This document shows positions 24,273 through 33,723 of a stretch of 64,000 nt of DNA, piece by piece (the first letter of the stretch is position 1; the number at the start of each line of letters is the position of its first letter). The position numbers were made by a program, and so were the translations under genes. This DNA comes from Thermodesulfobacteriota bacterium (lineage in GTDB: Bacteria; Desulfobacterota_D; UBA1144; Nemesobacterales; UBA2774): assembly GCA_035325995.1 (NCBI GenBank), contig DAOKYU010000002.1:1-64000 (forward strand). Direction: 5' to 3'. The notes under the pieces were generated by a model. That model did no database searches, was not told where the DNA came from, and saw only the letters and a list, made by a program, of their open reading frames with translations.

Positions 24273-25769
24273 ATGAAATCGGACGATAAATCTTACCATA
24301 CCAGAACGCACGGGTGGAAGCGCGCCTTCGGGAAAAAGCTCGAAAACATACTCGGAAAGGGCGGGGTCGTTTCGTCCGGGGACGAGCTCATCGCCTACGA
24401 CGCCGACGCGCTTACGGGGATGAGGATAATCCCGATGTTCGTCGTGCTGCCGAAGAGCGCCGCCCAGGTGTCGGCCGTCCTCGGGCTCTGCTACGAAGAG
24501 GGCGTCCCCTTCGTCCCGAGGGGGGCGGGGACGGGCCTTTCGGGCGGGGCGCTCCCGACGGAAGAGGGAGTGGTCGTATCCCTCTCGCGCATGAACAGGA
24601 TACTCGAAGTGGACATAGCCAACGAGCGCGTCGTAGTCGAGCCGGGGGTCGTGAACATCGCGGTCACGAACGCCGTCTCCCCCTACGGCTACTACTATGC
24701 CCCCGACCCTTCGAGCCAGGTCGCCTGCACGATAGGCGGGAACGTCGCCGAGAACTCCGGGGGCGTGCACTGCCTGAAGTACGGCGTCACGACGAACCAC
24801 GTCCTCGGGCTCGAAGTCGTCCTGCCCGGCGGTGAGATAATAGAGACGGGCGGGAAGACGCTCGACAGGCCGGGGTACGACATCACGGGGCTCGTCGTCG
24901 GGTCCGAGGGCCTCCTCGGCATAGTGACCAAGGTCGTCCTCCGTATAGTGAGGAAGCCCGAGACGGTGAAGACGTTCCTCGCGGCCTTCGACAGGATAGA
25001 GGACGCCGGGGCGGCAGTTTCCGGCATAACGGCGCGGGGCGTGATCCCGGCCGGTCTCGAAATCATGGACAACCTCTGCATACGCTCGGTCGAAGAGGCC
25101 GTCCACGCGGGGTATCCCGTCGATGCCGGGTCGATACTCCTCGTCGAGCTCGACGGGCCGTCGGCGGGCGTAGAAGCCGAGATGCCTATAGTCGAAGATG
25201 TGCTCCGCGAGAATAACGCGACGCTCATAAAGACGGCCAGGGACGCGAAGGAGAGAGACCTCTTCTGGAAGGGGCGGAAGAACGCCTTCCCGGCGATGGG
25301 GAGGGTGAGCTCTCACTATTACGTCCAGGACGGCGTCATACCGAGGAGCAAGCTCGCCGAGGTGCTCGGGAAGGTCGAGGAGCTAAGCCGCGAGTACGGC
25401 CTTAAAGTGGCGAACGTCTTTCACGCGGGGGACGGGAACCTCCATCCGCTGGTCCTTTACAGCGCGGCGAACGAGGGCGAGCCCGAGCGGGCGCACGAGC
25501 TCGCGGGGAAGATTCTCCGGGCGTGCGTGGACGCAGGGGGGAGCATCACGGGCGAGCACGGCGTAGGGAACGACAAGAAGATATACATGGCCGAGATGTT
25601 CGCCGAGGAAGACCTCGACGCGATGAACGTCGTCCGCTGCTCGTTCGACCCGAAGGGGCTGTCGAACCCGGGGAAGGTATTCCCGACGCCGAGGACGTGC
25701 GTCGAGCAGGGGGCGAAGCCTTACGCGGAGCACCCGCTTCAGAAGGCGGGCATGGGGGAGATGTTCTGA
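24273..25769 (+). CDS. glcD: Glycolate oxidase subunit GlcD (FAD-linked oxidase)
   Basis: 498 residues. The FAD-binding PCMH domain shows VPFVPRGAGTGLSGGALP (about residues 80-97) and DPSSQVACTIGGNVAENSGG. The C-terminal FAD-oxidase domain has NVFHAGDGNLHPLVLY and SITGEHGVGNDKK, with the conserved histidines. GlcD oxidises glycolate (or D-lactate-type 2-hydroxy acids) in complex with GlcE and GlcF, passing electrons to the quinone pool. GAGAGTGAGGTG precedes the ATG. First gene of a four-gene cluster. Confidence 0.92.
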   Translation: MKSDDKSYHTRTHGWKRAFGKKLENILGKGGVVSSGDELIAYDADALTGMRIIPMFVVLPKSAAQVSAVLGLCYEEGVPFVPRGAGTGLSGGALPTEEGVVVSLSRMNRILEVDIANERVVVEPGVVNIAVTNAVSPYGYYYAPDPSSQVACTIGGNVAENSGGVHCLKYGVTTNHVLGLEVVLPGGEIIETGGKTLDRPGYDITGLVVGSEGLLGIVTKVVLRIVRKPETVKTFLAAFDRIEDAGAAVSGITARGVIPAGLEIMDNLCIRSVEEAVHAGYPVDAGSILLVELDGPSAGVEAEMPIVEDVLRENNATLIKTARDAKERDLFWKGRKNAFPAMGRVSSHYYVQDGVIPRSKLAEVLGKVEELSREYGLKVANVFHAGDGNLHPLVLYSAANEGEPERAHELAGKILRACVDAGGSITGEHGVGNDKKIYMAEMFAEEDLDAMNVVRCSFDPKGLSNPGKVFPTPRTCVEQGAKPYAEHPLQKAGMGEMF

Positions 25770-25823
25770 TTATTGCCTCGATTTGAATTCTTGCCGAATG
25801 CTATGTATTAAAATCCTTATAAC

Positions 25824-27149
25824 ATGGGCGACAGCGCGATACTGAAAACACTTGCCGGGATCGTGGGCGGGGAAAACGCGGTCCCGGGCGACGGGGCGGC
25901 GGAATTTTCCGTGGGCGGCGTAGCCCCGCGGATAGTCCTCTTCCCCGGCACCGTCGAAGAGGTCTCCGAGATTATGAAGGCGGCGTCCCGCGATTCGCTC
26001 TCGGTGATACCTATGGGCTCGAACACGAAGCGCGGGCTCGGCGACGCCGTCCGGGGGGCGGACGTCGCACTCTCCGTCAAGAGGCTGAATAGAATCCTCG
26101 AACACGAATCGGCCGACCTCGTCGCGACGGCCGAGTGCGGCATGACCCTCGCGGCGCTCCAGGAAGGGCTCGGCGGGAAGGGACAGTTCCTCCCGGTCGA
26201 TCCTCCGCACGTGAAAGAAGGCGCGACGCTCGGGGGGATAATCGCCTCAGGCGACAGCGGCCCCGAGAGGCTGAGATACGGCACCGCGCGCGAGCTGCTG
26301 ATAGGCATGAAGGCCGTCCGCGCCGACGGCACGGTCTTTAACGGCGGGGCCAAGGTCGTAAAGAACGTCGCGGGGTACGACCTCCCGAAGCTCTTCGTCG
26401 GCTCGCTCGGGACGCTCGGGATTCTCGTCGAGGCGACGTTCAGGCTCTATCCCGTCCCCGAATATTCCCGGACGTGCATAGCGGGGTTCGGCTCGCTCGA
26501 AGACTCGCAGGCCGCCGTCCACGCGCTCTTAAATTCGGACCTCGTCATGACCTCGCTCGAACACCTGACCCCGGCGCTCGCCGGGGCCGCCGCTGGGCGC
26601 GCGGACGTGTTCATGAAGCGCGGCTCCTATCACCTCGCCGTCCGTATAGCCAACGTCGAGAAGGCCGTCAGGGACCAGATGGAGCACGTGACGGCCATAC
26701 TCGGCGGCCACGGCGCGGAGGCGTCCGTCGTCGAAGGCCGCGACGAGGATTCCTTCTGGAGCGTAATAAGAGAGTTCCCCGGAGGCTCCGCGGAAGAGGG
26801 CAGGGCGGTACTGAAGGCCGGGGTAGTCATAAGCGAAGTCCCGTCGGTGTTCAAAGTTATAGAGATGCTGCGTGAAGGCGGCGTAGAGGCGCTCGCATCG
26901 GCCCGCGCCGGGAACGGGATAATCATGATAGAGCTCAGGGGCGGCGACCAGGCGCTCGCGGGCGCGATAGATTCCCTCCGCATGGTCGCGGAATCGGGCG
27001 GGGGGACGCTCGTGATAAACGACGCCTCGCCCGGCGTGAAGTCCGCAGCCGGCGTGTGGGGGGACCTCGGGTCGGGCTACGGCCTCATGAAGAGGATAAA
27101 ATCCGGGTACGATCCGCTCGATATCCTTAACCCCGGAAGGCTCGTCTGA
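25824..27149 (+). CDS. glcE: Glycolate oxidase subunit GlcE
   Basis: 441 residues, a second FAD-binding PCMH protein with the motifs LSVIPMGSNTKRGLG and GATLGGIIASGDSGPERLRYG. The KNVAGYDLPKLFVGSLGTLG block is typical of GlcE. It is longer than E. coli GlcE (about 350 residues) owing to a fuller C-terminal region. It lies 54 bases after glcD and is separated from glcF by a DUF3891 gene. Confidence 0.9.
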   Translation: MGDSAILKTLAGIVGGENAVPGDGAAEFSVGGVAPRIVLFPGTVEEVSEIMKAASRDSLSVIPMGSNTKRGLGDAVRGADVALSVKRLNRILEHESADLVATAECGMTLAALQEGLGGKGQFLPVDPPHVKEGATLGGIIASGDSGPERLRYGTARELLIGMKAVRADGTVFNGGAKVVKNVAGYDLPKLFVGSLGTLGILVEATFRLYPVPEYSRTCIAGFGSLEDSQAAVHALLNSDLVMTSLEHLTPALAGAAAGRADVFMKRGSYHLAVRIANVEKAVRDQMEHVTAILGGHGAEASVVEGRDEDSFWSVIREFPGGSAEEGRAVLKAGVVISEVPSVFKVIEMLREGGVEALASARAGNGIIMIELRGGDQALAGAIDSLRMVAESGGGTLVINDASPGVKSAAGVWGDLGSGYGLMKRIKSGYDPLDILNPGRLV

Positions 27150-27259
27150 ATATTATTCCCGCTCAAAAAAACGCTTGCGGCGCTCCCTTCGCTTTGTTAG
27201 CATAATTGGACTTCGGGTAAATATCCCCGTTTACCCCGCTGCGAAACGATTAACACGGA

Positions 27260-28027
27260 ATGATCAGGAGAAAAGACAGCGAAGGTTGGATACTCGTATC
27301 CCAGCACGACCACGCGGTGCTGGCGGGGGAGATAATCGCCCTCTGGGGGAACGGCGCTTTCATGCGGCCGAGGCCGTTCGATGAGGTCGTCTTCGCCGTC
27401 GCCGAGCACGACTCGGGCTGGAGGGAATGGGACTCCCGGCCGAAGATAAACCCGGAAAACGGTTACCCGGCGAATTTCATGGAAATGGAGCCCGGGGACC
27501 AGTACGAAATCTGGAAGGGCTCCTACCTCGGCCCCGCGCGGGGGCATCCGTATGCATCCTCGCTCATCGCGCTTCACTTCGACAGATTCAACGAAAAGTC
27601 GCTCGGCAAGAATCCGGAGAACAGCAAGGCGAAGCTGCTGGAACGCGAAATCGACGAGTTCGTGTCCGGCAATCTCGGCGTGGATCCGTCGGGGGATACG
27701 AGCTCCCTCCCTCCCGACGTGAAAATCAACCTCCGCTTCGTACAGGTGGGCGACATCATATCCCTCACGCTCTGCCACGGGTGGGAGGAGATGGAGATAA
27801 AGGACGTCCCCGTCGATTACGAGGGCGGCGCGGCGCTAGTTAAAATGGCATCGGCCGACGGATTTAACTTCACGATGGCCCCGTACCCGTTCACGGAGCC
27901 AGTTATAAAGTGCGGCGTCCCGGCCCTCCGCCTCCCCCGGAAGTCGTTTACGAGCGACGGCGATCTCAGGCGTGCGCTCAGGGACGCAGAGCCGCTCGCC
28001 CTTGATTTCACCATAGGAAAAGGCTAA
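27260..28027 (+). CDS. DUF3891 family protein
   Basis: 255 residues. MIRRKDSEGWILVSQHDHAVLAGEIIALWG and VVFAVAEHDSGWREWDSRP are the family's conserved blocks, with several His and Asp residues (QHDHA, AEHDSGW, LCHGWEE) that could hold a metal as in HD-type hydrolases. No reaction is established for the family. Its place between glcE and glcF, in the same direction with a short gap to glcF, suggests a role linked to hydroxy-acid oxidation; this is inference. Confidence 0.75.
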   Translation: MIRRKDSEGWILVSQHDHAVLAGEIIALWGNGAFMRPRPFDEVVFAVAEHDSGWREWDSRPKINPENGYPANFMEMEPGDQYEIWKGSYLGPARGHPYASSLIALHFDRFNEKSLGKNPENSKAKLLEREIDEFVSGNLGVDPSGDTSSLPPDVKINLRFVQVGDIISLTLCHGWEEMEIKDVPVDYEGGAALVKMASADGFNFTMAPYPFTEPVIKCGVPALRLPRKSFTSDGDLRRALRDAEPLALDFTIGKG

Positions 28028-28038
28028 ACATTTAGAAT

Positions 28039-29346
28039 ATGGAAAGCGCCGCCTTCAAAGCCTTCGACGACGTGGACAGGCCGAGCCCGGGGCTGATAGA
28101 CGACTGCGTCCACTGCGGCTTCTGTCTTTCGGCGTGCCCGACCTACCTCGAAACCGGCAGCGAGCTCGACTCGCCCCGGGGAAGGATCTATCTCATGAAA
28201 ACGGCGGGCGAGGGGAAGATACCGCTCGCGGGCTCGCTCGTCACTCACCTCGACAAGTGCCTCGGCTGCCTCGCGTGCATGCCGGCGTGCCCGTCGGGGG
28301 TGCAGTACGGGAACCTCATCGAGGCGGGCCGCTCGCAGATAGAAAGGCGCTACGAGAGGCCGCTGTTCCAGAGGCTCTTCAGGTCGCTCATATTCTCCCT
28401 CTTCCCGTATCCCGGGCGTCTCAGGCTCATGACGCCGTTCTTTTATCTATACGAGAAGCTCGGCATACGTTACCTCGTCGAATCTTCCGGCGTACTCGGC
28501 GCGGTTTCGCAAAACCTCGCACAGATGGAGGAGATGCTGCCGAAGGTGAATTCGCTCCTCCCGCCCGGGCCGCTGCCCGAGGTCGTCCCCGCCAAGGGTA
28601 AAAAACGATTCAGGGTAGCGCTCCTCACGGGGTGCGTGCAGAGCGTTTTCTTTGCGAGGACTAACGAAGCGACGGTGAGGGTGCTCGCCGAGAACGGCTG
28701 CGAGGTCGTCATCCCCCGGGGGCAGGGGTGCTGCGGCGCACTCTCGGTGCATTCGGGGAGGCTTTCGGAAGGGAGGGAATTCGCCCGGGGCCTCGTAGGG
28801 AAATTCGAGGGGCTCGACGCCGACTTCCTGATTATAAACTCGGCCGGGTGCGGCTCTACGATAAAGGAGTACGGCTATATCCTGAAGGACGACCCGGAGT
28901 ACGCCGCGAGGGCCGGGGCTGTTTCGGCGAAGGCGAGGGACGTGATGGAGTTCCTCTCCGAGGCCGGGCTCGCTGGGGAGCTGAAAAACCTGAACATAAA
29001 GGTCACCTACCAGGACGCGTGCCACCTGGGCCACGCGCAGGGGATAAAGGAGCAGCCGAGGAGCGTCATAAGGCAGATACCGGGGATAGAATTCACGGAG
29101 CTCGTAGAGTCGGACGTCTGCTGCGGGAGCGCCGGTATCTACAACCTCGTCCAGCCGGATATGTCGAAGAGGCTCCTTACGCGGAAGACGTCGCACGTCG
29201 CCGAGACGGGGGCTGAATACATCGTCGCGGGGAACCCGGGGTGCCTCCTCCAGATCGAAAAGGGCATAAGGCAGAAGGGGCTAGGCATGAAAACCGCCCA
29301 CCCGGTGGAGCTCCTCGACTGGTCTTACAGGGGCGGGAAGGACTAG
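28039..29346 (+). CDS. glcF: Glycolate oxidase iron-sulfur subunit GlcF
   Basis: 435 residues. Two 4Fe-4S motifs are present: CVHCGFCLSACPTY (near residue 23) and CLGCLACMPACPSGV (near 74). Two C-terminal CCG domains follow, with GQGCCGALSVHSG and SDVCCGSAGIYN, and between them DACHLGHAQGI. GlcF carries electrons from the flavin subunits to the membrane. It is the last gene of the cluster. Confidence 0.93.
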   Translation: MESAAFKAFDDVDRPSPGLIDDCVHCGFCLSACPTYLETGSELDSPRGRIYLMKTAGEGKIPLAGSLVTHLDKCLGCLACMPACPSGVQYGNLIEAGRSQIERRYERPLFQRLFRSLIFSLFPYPGRLRLMTPFFYLYEKLGIRYLVESSGVLGAVSQNLAQMEEMLPKVNSLLPPGPLPEVVPAKGKKRFRVALLTGCVQSVFFARTNEATVRVLAENGCEVVIPRGQGCCGALSVHSGRLSEGREFARGLVGKFEGLDADFLIINSAGCGSTIKEYGYILKDDPEYAARAGAVSAKARDVMEFLSEAGLAGELKNLNIKVTYQDACHLGHAQGIKEQPRSVIRQIPGIEFTELVESDVCCGSAGIYNLVQPDMSKRLLTRKTSHVAETGAEYIVAGNPGCLLQIEKGIRQKGLGMKTAHPVELLDWSYRGGKD

Positions 29347-29348
29347 CC

Positions 29349-29856
29349 TTACTCTCCCCAGCCTATCCCGCGCGACTTTACGTCTTCGAGAAGCGCATTC
29401 AATTCCTTGTCCTCCGAAACCCAGAAGCTGCCCGATAAATCTGCCGGCATTTTCGGGTCCGGCAATTCGCAGACCTTCAGCACTTTTTCGCAGGGAAGGG
29501 TTTTCATGTCCCCGTCCGTGAGCTGCATGCAGGAAAGCGCAAAATCCTCTCCCTCCGCCGCGAATGCCGACCACCTGCCTGGGCCGATCTCGGACGTCCA
29601 CCCGGCGCTCGCGCCGACGTTCTTCACGGGATGCGTCACCTGGAACGCCGCGCCCGAGACGTTCTGGAGCAAGAAGATGCCCTCCCTGTCGGCTGAGCCC
29701 GCGTTCAGAATCACCTGCCCTGCCTTCCTGCCTGAACCCCGTCCCGGCGCATCCCGCGGGCGGCGCGTTTTCGCCTCCCCACGCCGGCGAAGTGTGGAAA
29801 TGAAGGAATGTCGAAAGAACCAGAAGTGCCGTTGCCGAAACGGCTTTTATACTCAT
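29349..29856 (-). pseudogene. Secreted small protein gene with an apparent frameshift
   Basis: ATG 29856 has a strong ribosome-binding site (GGAGG 7 bases upstream) and starts a clear signal peptide (MSIKAVSATALLVLSTFLHF ... AWGGENAPPAGCAGTGF). That frame then turns into an Arg-rich shadow. The downstream frame from about 29750 to 29349 encodes a sensible acidic domain (QVILNAGSADREGIFLLQNV ... SRGIGWGE) that lacks its own good start. The switch lies around 29715-29765. The intact product would be about 165 residues, periplasmic or secreted, of unknown function. This is either a real mutation or a sequencing error. Confidence 0.6.
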
Positions 29857-29948
29857 GCCTCGCCTCCGTATCGTTTCTTCACACAACTAAAATAGCATAG
29901 GAAAACTTCATAAGTTATCATATTTCAAAAAACGCCGGAGGCCGGGGG

Positions 29949-30524
29949 ATGAAAACCGCCTTAGTACTTTCCGCTCTTTTCGTATTCCTTTTCTTTTCGT
30001 CGTGCGACGACGTCGAGGATTTTTTCACCGGGCCGGTGGGCCCGCTCATCGACGCCGGGGTGCTGGAGTCGCAGGACTATAATCTCGTGACGCCGTATTA
30101 CGGCATGCAGGTCGCGATATCGGGCGGCGTCAGCGCGGGGACGAATCACGTTCTCAACCTCCTCGACAACAGGGCGAGACAGTTTTTGAACTGCCTCTTC
30201 GTAGACGGCGAGCGGCTAGGCTTCGAGGACGTCCCGCTCGAAAACGGCACCGTCGTCCCGCCGCTGTCCCAGCTCCGCGTTTACGTCGTCCCCAACCGGT
30301 TCGAATGCGAAGCCGAGGGCAGGAATGTCTGCGGCGGCGTCTATTACGGGGACCTCGACGCCATAGCGATAGCCGAGGGCGGGTTCGAGGGGTGCGGGGA
30401 ATTTTCCGTGTGGAAGCACGAGCTAGGGCACAGGTACGGCATGGCGTCCGACCACAGTAACCAGGGCGATTTCGAGCCCTGCATAAATCCACAGAACTGC
30501 AATCCGGGCGACATATTCGATTAA
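29949..30524 (+). CDS. Putative zinc-metalloprotease lipoprotein
   Basis: 191 residues. The signal peptide ends in a lipobox (LFFSSC), so the mature protein begins at Cys 19 and is membrane-tethered in the envelope. Near residue 160 it has WKHELGHRYGM, an H-E-x-x-H motif with ASDH following, like the extended zinc site of metzincin-type proteases (a third ligand may be the histidine of SDH). Cysteine pairs (NRFECEAEGRNVCGG, CINPQNC) suggest disulfides. GGAGGCCGGGGG precedes the ATG. The family is not recognised; it is short for a protease and may be a minimal catalytic domain. Confidence 0.6.
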   Translation: MKTALVLSALFVFLFFSSCDDVEDFFTGPVGPLIDAGVLESQDYNLVTPYYGMQVAISGGVSAGTNHVLNLLDNRARQFLNCLFVDGERLGFEDVPLENGTVVPPLSQLRVYVVPNRFECEAEGRNVCGGVYYGDLDAIAIAEGGFEGCGEFSVWKHELGHRYGMASDHSNQGDFEPCINPQNCNPGDIFD

Positions 30525-30534
30525 GCTTCTTTCC

Positions 30535-31173
30535 TCAGCGGGCGGGCTTCGCGCGGCGGGGCCTCGACCCGAGCCATATGACGGCGTTCACGGCGGCCGT
30601 GGAGAATACCAGCAGCGCGACCGTGTGCTTGAAGAAATCCCTCGGCATGAGATAGAACGAGAGGTCGAAGCGGTTATTCATCCAGAGATTGTTCTTGAAG
30701 AGAAGCGGGTGAAATACGTCCTTCCAGAACGTCCCGAAGAACGGGAGAACCAGTAACAGGCTCAATATTATCGCTATGTTTATAAGCGCGCAGCGTGACG
30801 CGCGCCTCCTGTCGAACGTTAGCGCGAGGAGCACGGCCGCCGCGGCCCCAGCGGCCAGCATCTTGTCGAACATGCCCCTCACTTCTTCGAGGTGAAGCTT
30901 CTCTTTCTTCGTCCTGAAACTGTCGAGCCCGCCCTGGTGCCTGAAATACGCCGCGAGCTCGTCCATCCCCCTGTAGGCGTTATCGACCCCTATCATTTCG
31001 CAGCGCTCGTGCCAGCGGCAGTTGAGCTTCATCCACCCGGACGAATAGAACGTGAGCGACATGGGGACGTAAAAAGTCAGGTAAAAGAGAGAGGCGAAGA
31101 GGACGAGTCCCTTCACTCTGTGGAGGAAAGCCTTCGGGCGCGCGGGTTCTTCGGGCATGGTGTCGTCGGTCAT
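30535..31173 (-). CDS. Hypothetical inner-membrane protein (4 TM)
   Basis: 212 residues with four hydrophobic segments: near residues 19-46, 91-107, 115-140 and 180-200. The loop between segments 1 and 2 (about residues 47-90) holds charged and aromatic residues, including CRWHERCEMIGVD, and would lie in the periplasm if the N-terminus is inside. There is no recognised family. It is followed on the same strand by the end of the upstream-lying nhaA (34-base gap), so it may be the second gene of that unit. Confidence 0.6.
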   Translation of the reverse strand: MTDDTMPEEPARPKAFLHRVKGLVLFASLFYLTFYVPMSLTFYSSGWMKLNCRWHERCEMIGVDNAYRGMDELAAYFRHQGGLDSFRTKKEKLHLEEVRGMFDKMLAAGAAAAVLLALTFDRRRASRCALINIAIILSLLLVLPFFGTFWKDVFHPLLFKNNLWMNNRFDLSFYLMPRDFFKHTVALLVFSTAAVNAVIWLGSRPRRAKPAR

Positions 31174-31207
31174 TATTATACCCTTTCCGGGCCCGGCCGG
31201 GATTCGC

Positions 31208-32401
31208 CTATGATTCTTTACGCGGCGAGATCGCGCTCCTGATTATGAGGTAGCCGGCGATCGCCGAGACAAAAGAGCCGGCGAGAATCCCGAGCCGCGA
31301 GGAGACGCTTGCGCCCGCCGTCGAGCCGTCGAAGGCGAGGGCGCTTATGAAGAGGCTCATGGTGAAACCTATGCCGCAGAGGACGGCGGTGCCGTAAAGA
31401 GAGCGCCACGTCGCCCCCTCGGGCAGCCGGGCGAGGCCGAACCTTATCGCGGCCCACGCGAACCCGAATACGCCGAGCTGCTTTCCGAGGAAGAGCCCCA
31501 GCGCGACCCCCGCCGGTATCGGCCCCATGAGGCCCGAGAGCGTCATTCCTTCGAGCGACACGCCGGCGTTGGCGAATGCGAACACGGGCATGATGAAGAA
31601 AGCGACCCACGGGTGGAGCGTGTGCTCGAGGTCGCGAAGCGGGCAGGGCTCGCCTTCCTTCGTCCGCATCGGGATCGTGAACGCGAGCACGACGCCCGCG
31701 AGCGTCGCGTGGACGCCCGACTTTAAAACGCACACCCATAGAACGGCGCCGACTATAATGAAGGCCGCTATTCTCTTCACGCCGAGGAGGTTCATGGCCA
31801 CGAGCACGGCGATCATCGCCCCGGCGAGGCCCAGCGAAAGAAGCGAAAGCTTCCCCGAATAGAAAATAGCGATTATGACTATAGCGCCGAGGTCGTCTAT
31901 TATCGCGAGGGTCAGCAAAAAGAGCTTCAGCGACAGCGGCACCCGGCTCCCCAGAAGGGCGAGCACGCCCAGGGCGAAGGCGATGTCCGTCGCCGCCGGA
32001 ATGGCCCAGCCGCTCATCGCGCCGGGATTGTTGAAGTTAAAGAATACGTAGATAAGCGCGGGCATCGCCATGCCGCCGACGGCGGCTATGCCGGGGAGCG
32101 CCACCTGGTCCAGGCTCGAAAGCTGGCCGTCCAGGACCTCGCGCTTTATTTCGAGCCCGACCAGGAGGAAGAACACCGCCATCAGCCCGTCGTTTATCCA
32201 CAGGAGGAGTGGCTTCGCTATTTCGAGCGCCCCGAGCCTCACCTCGAACGGCGTTTCTATGAGAAGATTGTACAGCCCCGAGAGCGGGGAATTGCTGAGC
32301 GCGAGCGCGACGGCGGCAGCGCCGACGAGGATTATTCCGCTCGCGGATTCGAGCTCGAGGAAATCACGGATTGCGTTGGCTGCACGGGTTGATATCGACA
32401 T
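31208..32401 (-). CDS. nhaA: Na+/H+ antiporter NhaA
   Basis: 397 residues, normal length. Family blocks: WINDGLMAVFFLLVGLEIKREVLDGQL, GWAIPAATDIAFALGVLALLG and LTLAIIDDLGAIVIIAIFY. The last contains the ion-binding aspartate pair (IDDLGA). NhaA expels Na+ in exchange for protons and helps pH and salt control. The gene reads minus and diverges from the luciferase-like oxidoreductase gene. Confidence 0.95.
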   Translation of the reverse strand: MSISTRAANAIRDFLELESASGIILVGAAAVALALSNSPLSGLYNLLIETPFEVRLGALEIAKPLLLWINDGLMAVFFLLVGLEIKREVLDGQLSSLDQVALPGIAAVGGMAMPALIYVFFNFNNPGAMSGWAIPAATDIAFALGVLALLGSRVPLSLKLFLLTLAIIDDLGAIVIIAIFYSGKLSLLSLGLAGAMIAVLVAMNLLGVKRIAAFIIVGAVLWVCVLKSGVHATLAGVVLAFTIPMRTKEGEPCPLRDLEHTLHPWVAFFIMPVFAFANAGVSLEGMTLSGLMGPIPAGVALGLFLGKQLGVFGFAWAAIRFGLARLPEGATWRSLYGTAVLCGIGFTMSLFISALAFDGSTAGASVSSRLGILAGSFVSAIAGYLIIRSAISPRKES

Positions 32402-32571
32402 GGCGCTTGACCGTAGAGGGCAAAAGTATACGATACGCCGCCCCGATATCCAAAAAAATCGCCCCCCGGCTGCAGCGTGCCGGGTGCGTCCGCCGCGCCG
32501 CTTTGTAGAAAAATATCTTATGTGTTAATATCCTGAAACCGGGGTAAAACCGGCCCCGGGCGGAGCCTCGA

Positions 32572-33657
32572 TTGGAAATCGGATTCTTCACAATGCCCCT
32601 TCACCCGGCGGGCTCGGACCTGACCGAAACGCTCGACGCGGACCTCGACCAGATAGTCACGCTCGACGGGCTCGGGTACAGGGAAGCGTGGATAGGCGAG
32701 CACTTCACGGCGGGGTGGGAGAACCTCGCGGCCCCGGATCTCCTGATAGCCAAGGCCATACCGCTCACGAAGAACATAATCCTCGGGACGGGGGTGTCCT
32801 GCCTCCCGGACCACGACCCTTTCGTCCTCGCCCACAGGATAGCGGTGCTCGACCACCTCGCCAGGGGGAGGTTCTACTGGGGCGTCGGCGCGGGGAGCTT
32901 CATCGGCGACTTCGAGGTGTTCGGCATCGATCCGAAGACGGGCGAGCAGAGGGACCTCACGAACGAATCCCTCGAATTCATACTCAATCTCTGGAACGAC
33001 CCGAAGCCGGGACTCTACAAGAACAAAAGGTGGAAATTCAGGGTGCCGAATCCCGTCGCCGAGGTCGGACTCGGCGTGCACACGAAGCCCTATCAGAAGC
33101 CCCACCCCCCGATAGGCGTCGCCGGTATCACCGCGGGCTCGGGGACTCTGCGCATAGCGGGGGCGAACGGCTGGATACCGATGAGCATAAACTTCATAAC
33201 GAAGGACGTCCTCCGGACGCACTGGAAATCCGTCGAGGACGGGGCGCTCGAAACTGGCAGGACCCCCGACAGGCGCATGTGGAGGGTGGCCCGCGACATC
33301 TACGTCGCCGAGACGACGGAAGAGGCCAGGAGGGACGTCAGGGAGGGGACGCTCGCCCGTGACTTCACGGAGTACTTCTTCAAGATGGTGCCGAGGATAA
33401 GGGGGAACCTCGACATATTCAAGATGGACAAGACCATGGCCGACTCGGACGTTACGCCCGATTACCTCCTCGACAACCTCTGGATAGCCGGGAGCCCGGA
33501 CGACGTCGCGAGGCAGATAAGGGAGCTCTACGAGTACGTCGGCGGGTTCGGGGTGCTGCTCGTTATGGGGCACGAATGGAAGCCGCGCGGCAAGTGGGTG
33601 AAGTCGATGGAGCTCCTCGCCGGGGAAGTCATGCCCAGGCTGGCCGATCTCGGGTGA
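32572..33657 (+). CDS. LLM-class flavin-dependent oxidoreductase
   Basis: 361 residues from TTG 32572, with GGAG 10-13 bases upstream (GCGGAGCCTCGA). It begins MEIGFFTMPLHP, the usual first strand of luciferase-like (LLM) TIM barrels, and contains GVGAGSFIGDFEVFGID and PPIGVAGITAGSGTLRIAG, typical of FMN- or F420-using monooxygenases of the limonene/alkanal monooxygenase type. The substrate cannot be told. 66 bases separate it from the EamA transporter gene. Confidence 0.85.
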   Translation: MEIGFFTMPLHPAGSDLTETLDADLDQIVTLDGLGYREAWIGEHFTAGWENLAAPDLLIAKAIPLTKNIILGTGVSCLPDHDPFVLAHRIAVLDHLARGRFYWGVGAGSFIGDFEVFGIDPKTGEQRDLTNESLEFILNLWNDPKPGLYKNKRWKFRVPNPVAEVGLGVHTKPYQKPHPPIGVAGITAGSGTLRIAGANGWIPMSINFITKDVLRTHWKSVEDGALETGRTPDRRMWRVARDIYVAETTEEARRDVREGTLARDFTEYFFKMVPRIRGNLDIFKMDKTMADSDVTPDYLLDNLWIAGSPDDVARQIRELYEYVGGFGVLLVMGHEWKPRGKWVKSMELLAGEVMPRLADLG

Positions 33658-33723
33658 CCGTTCCGGCGGCCGCCGGGCGCTCTCCGGCCCGCATCCGCGC
33701 CGGAGGAAATCGGAACTTAAATC

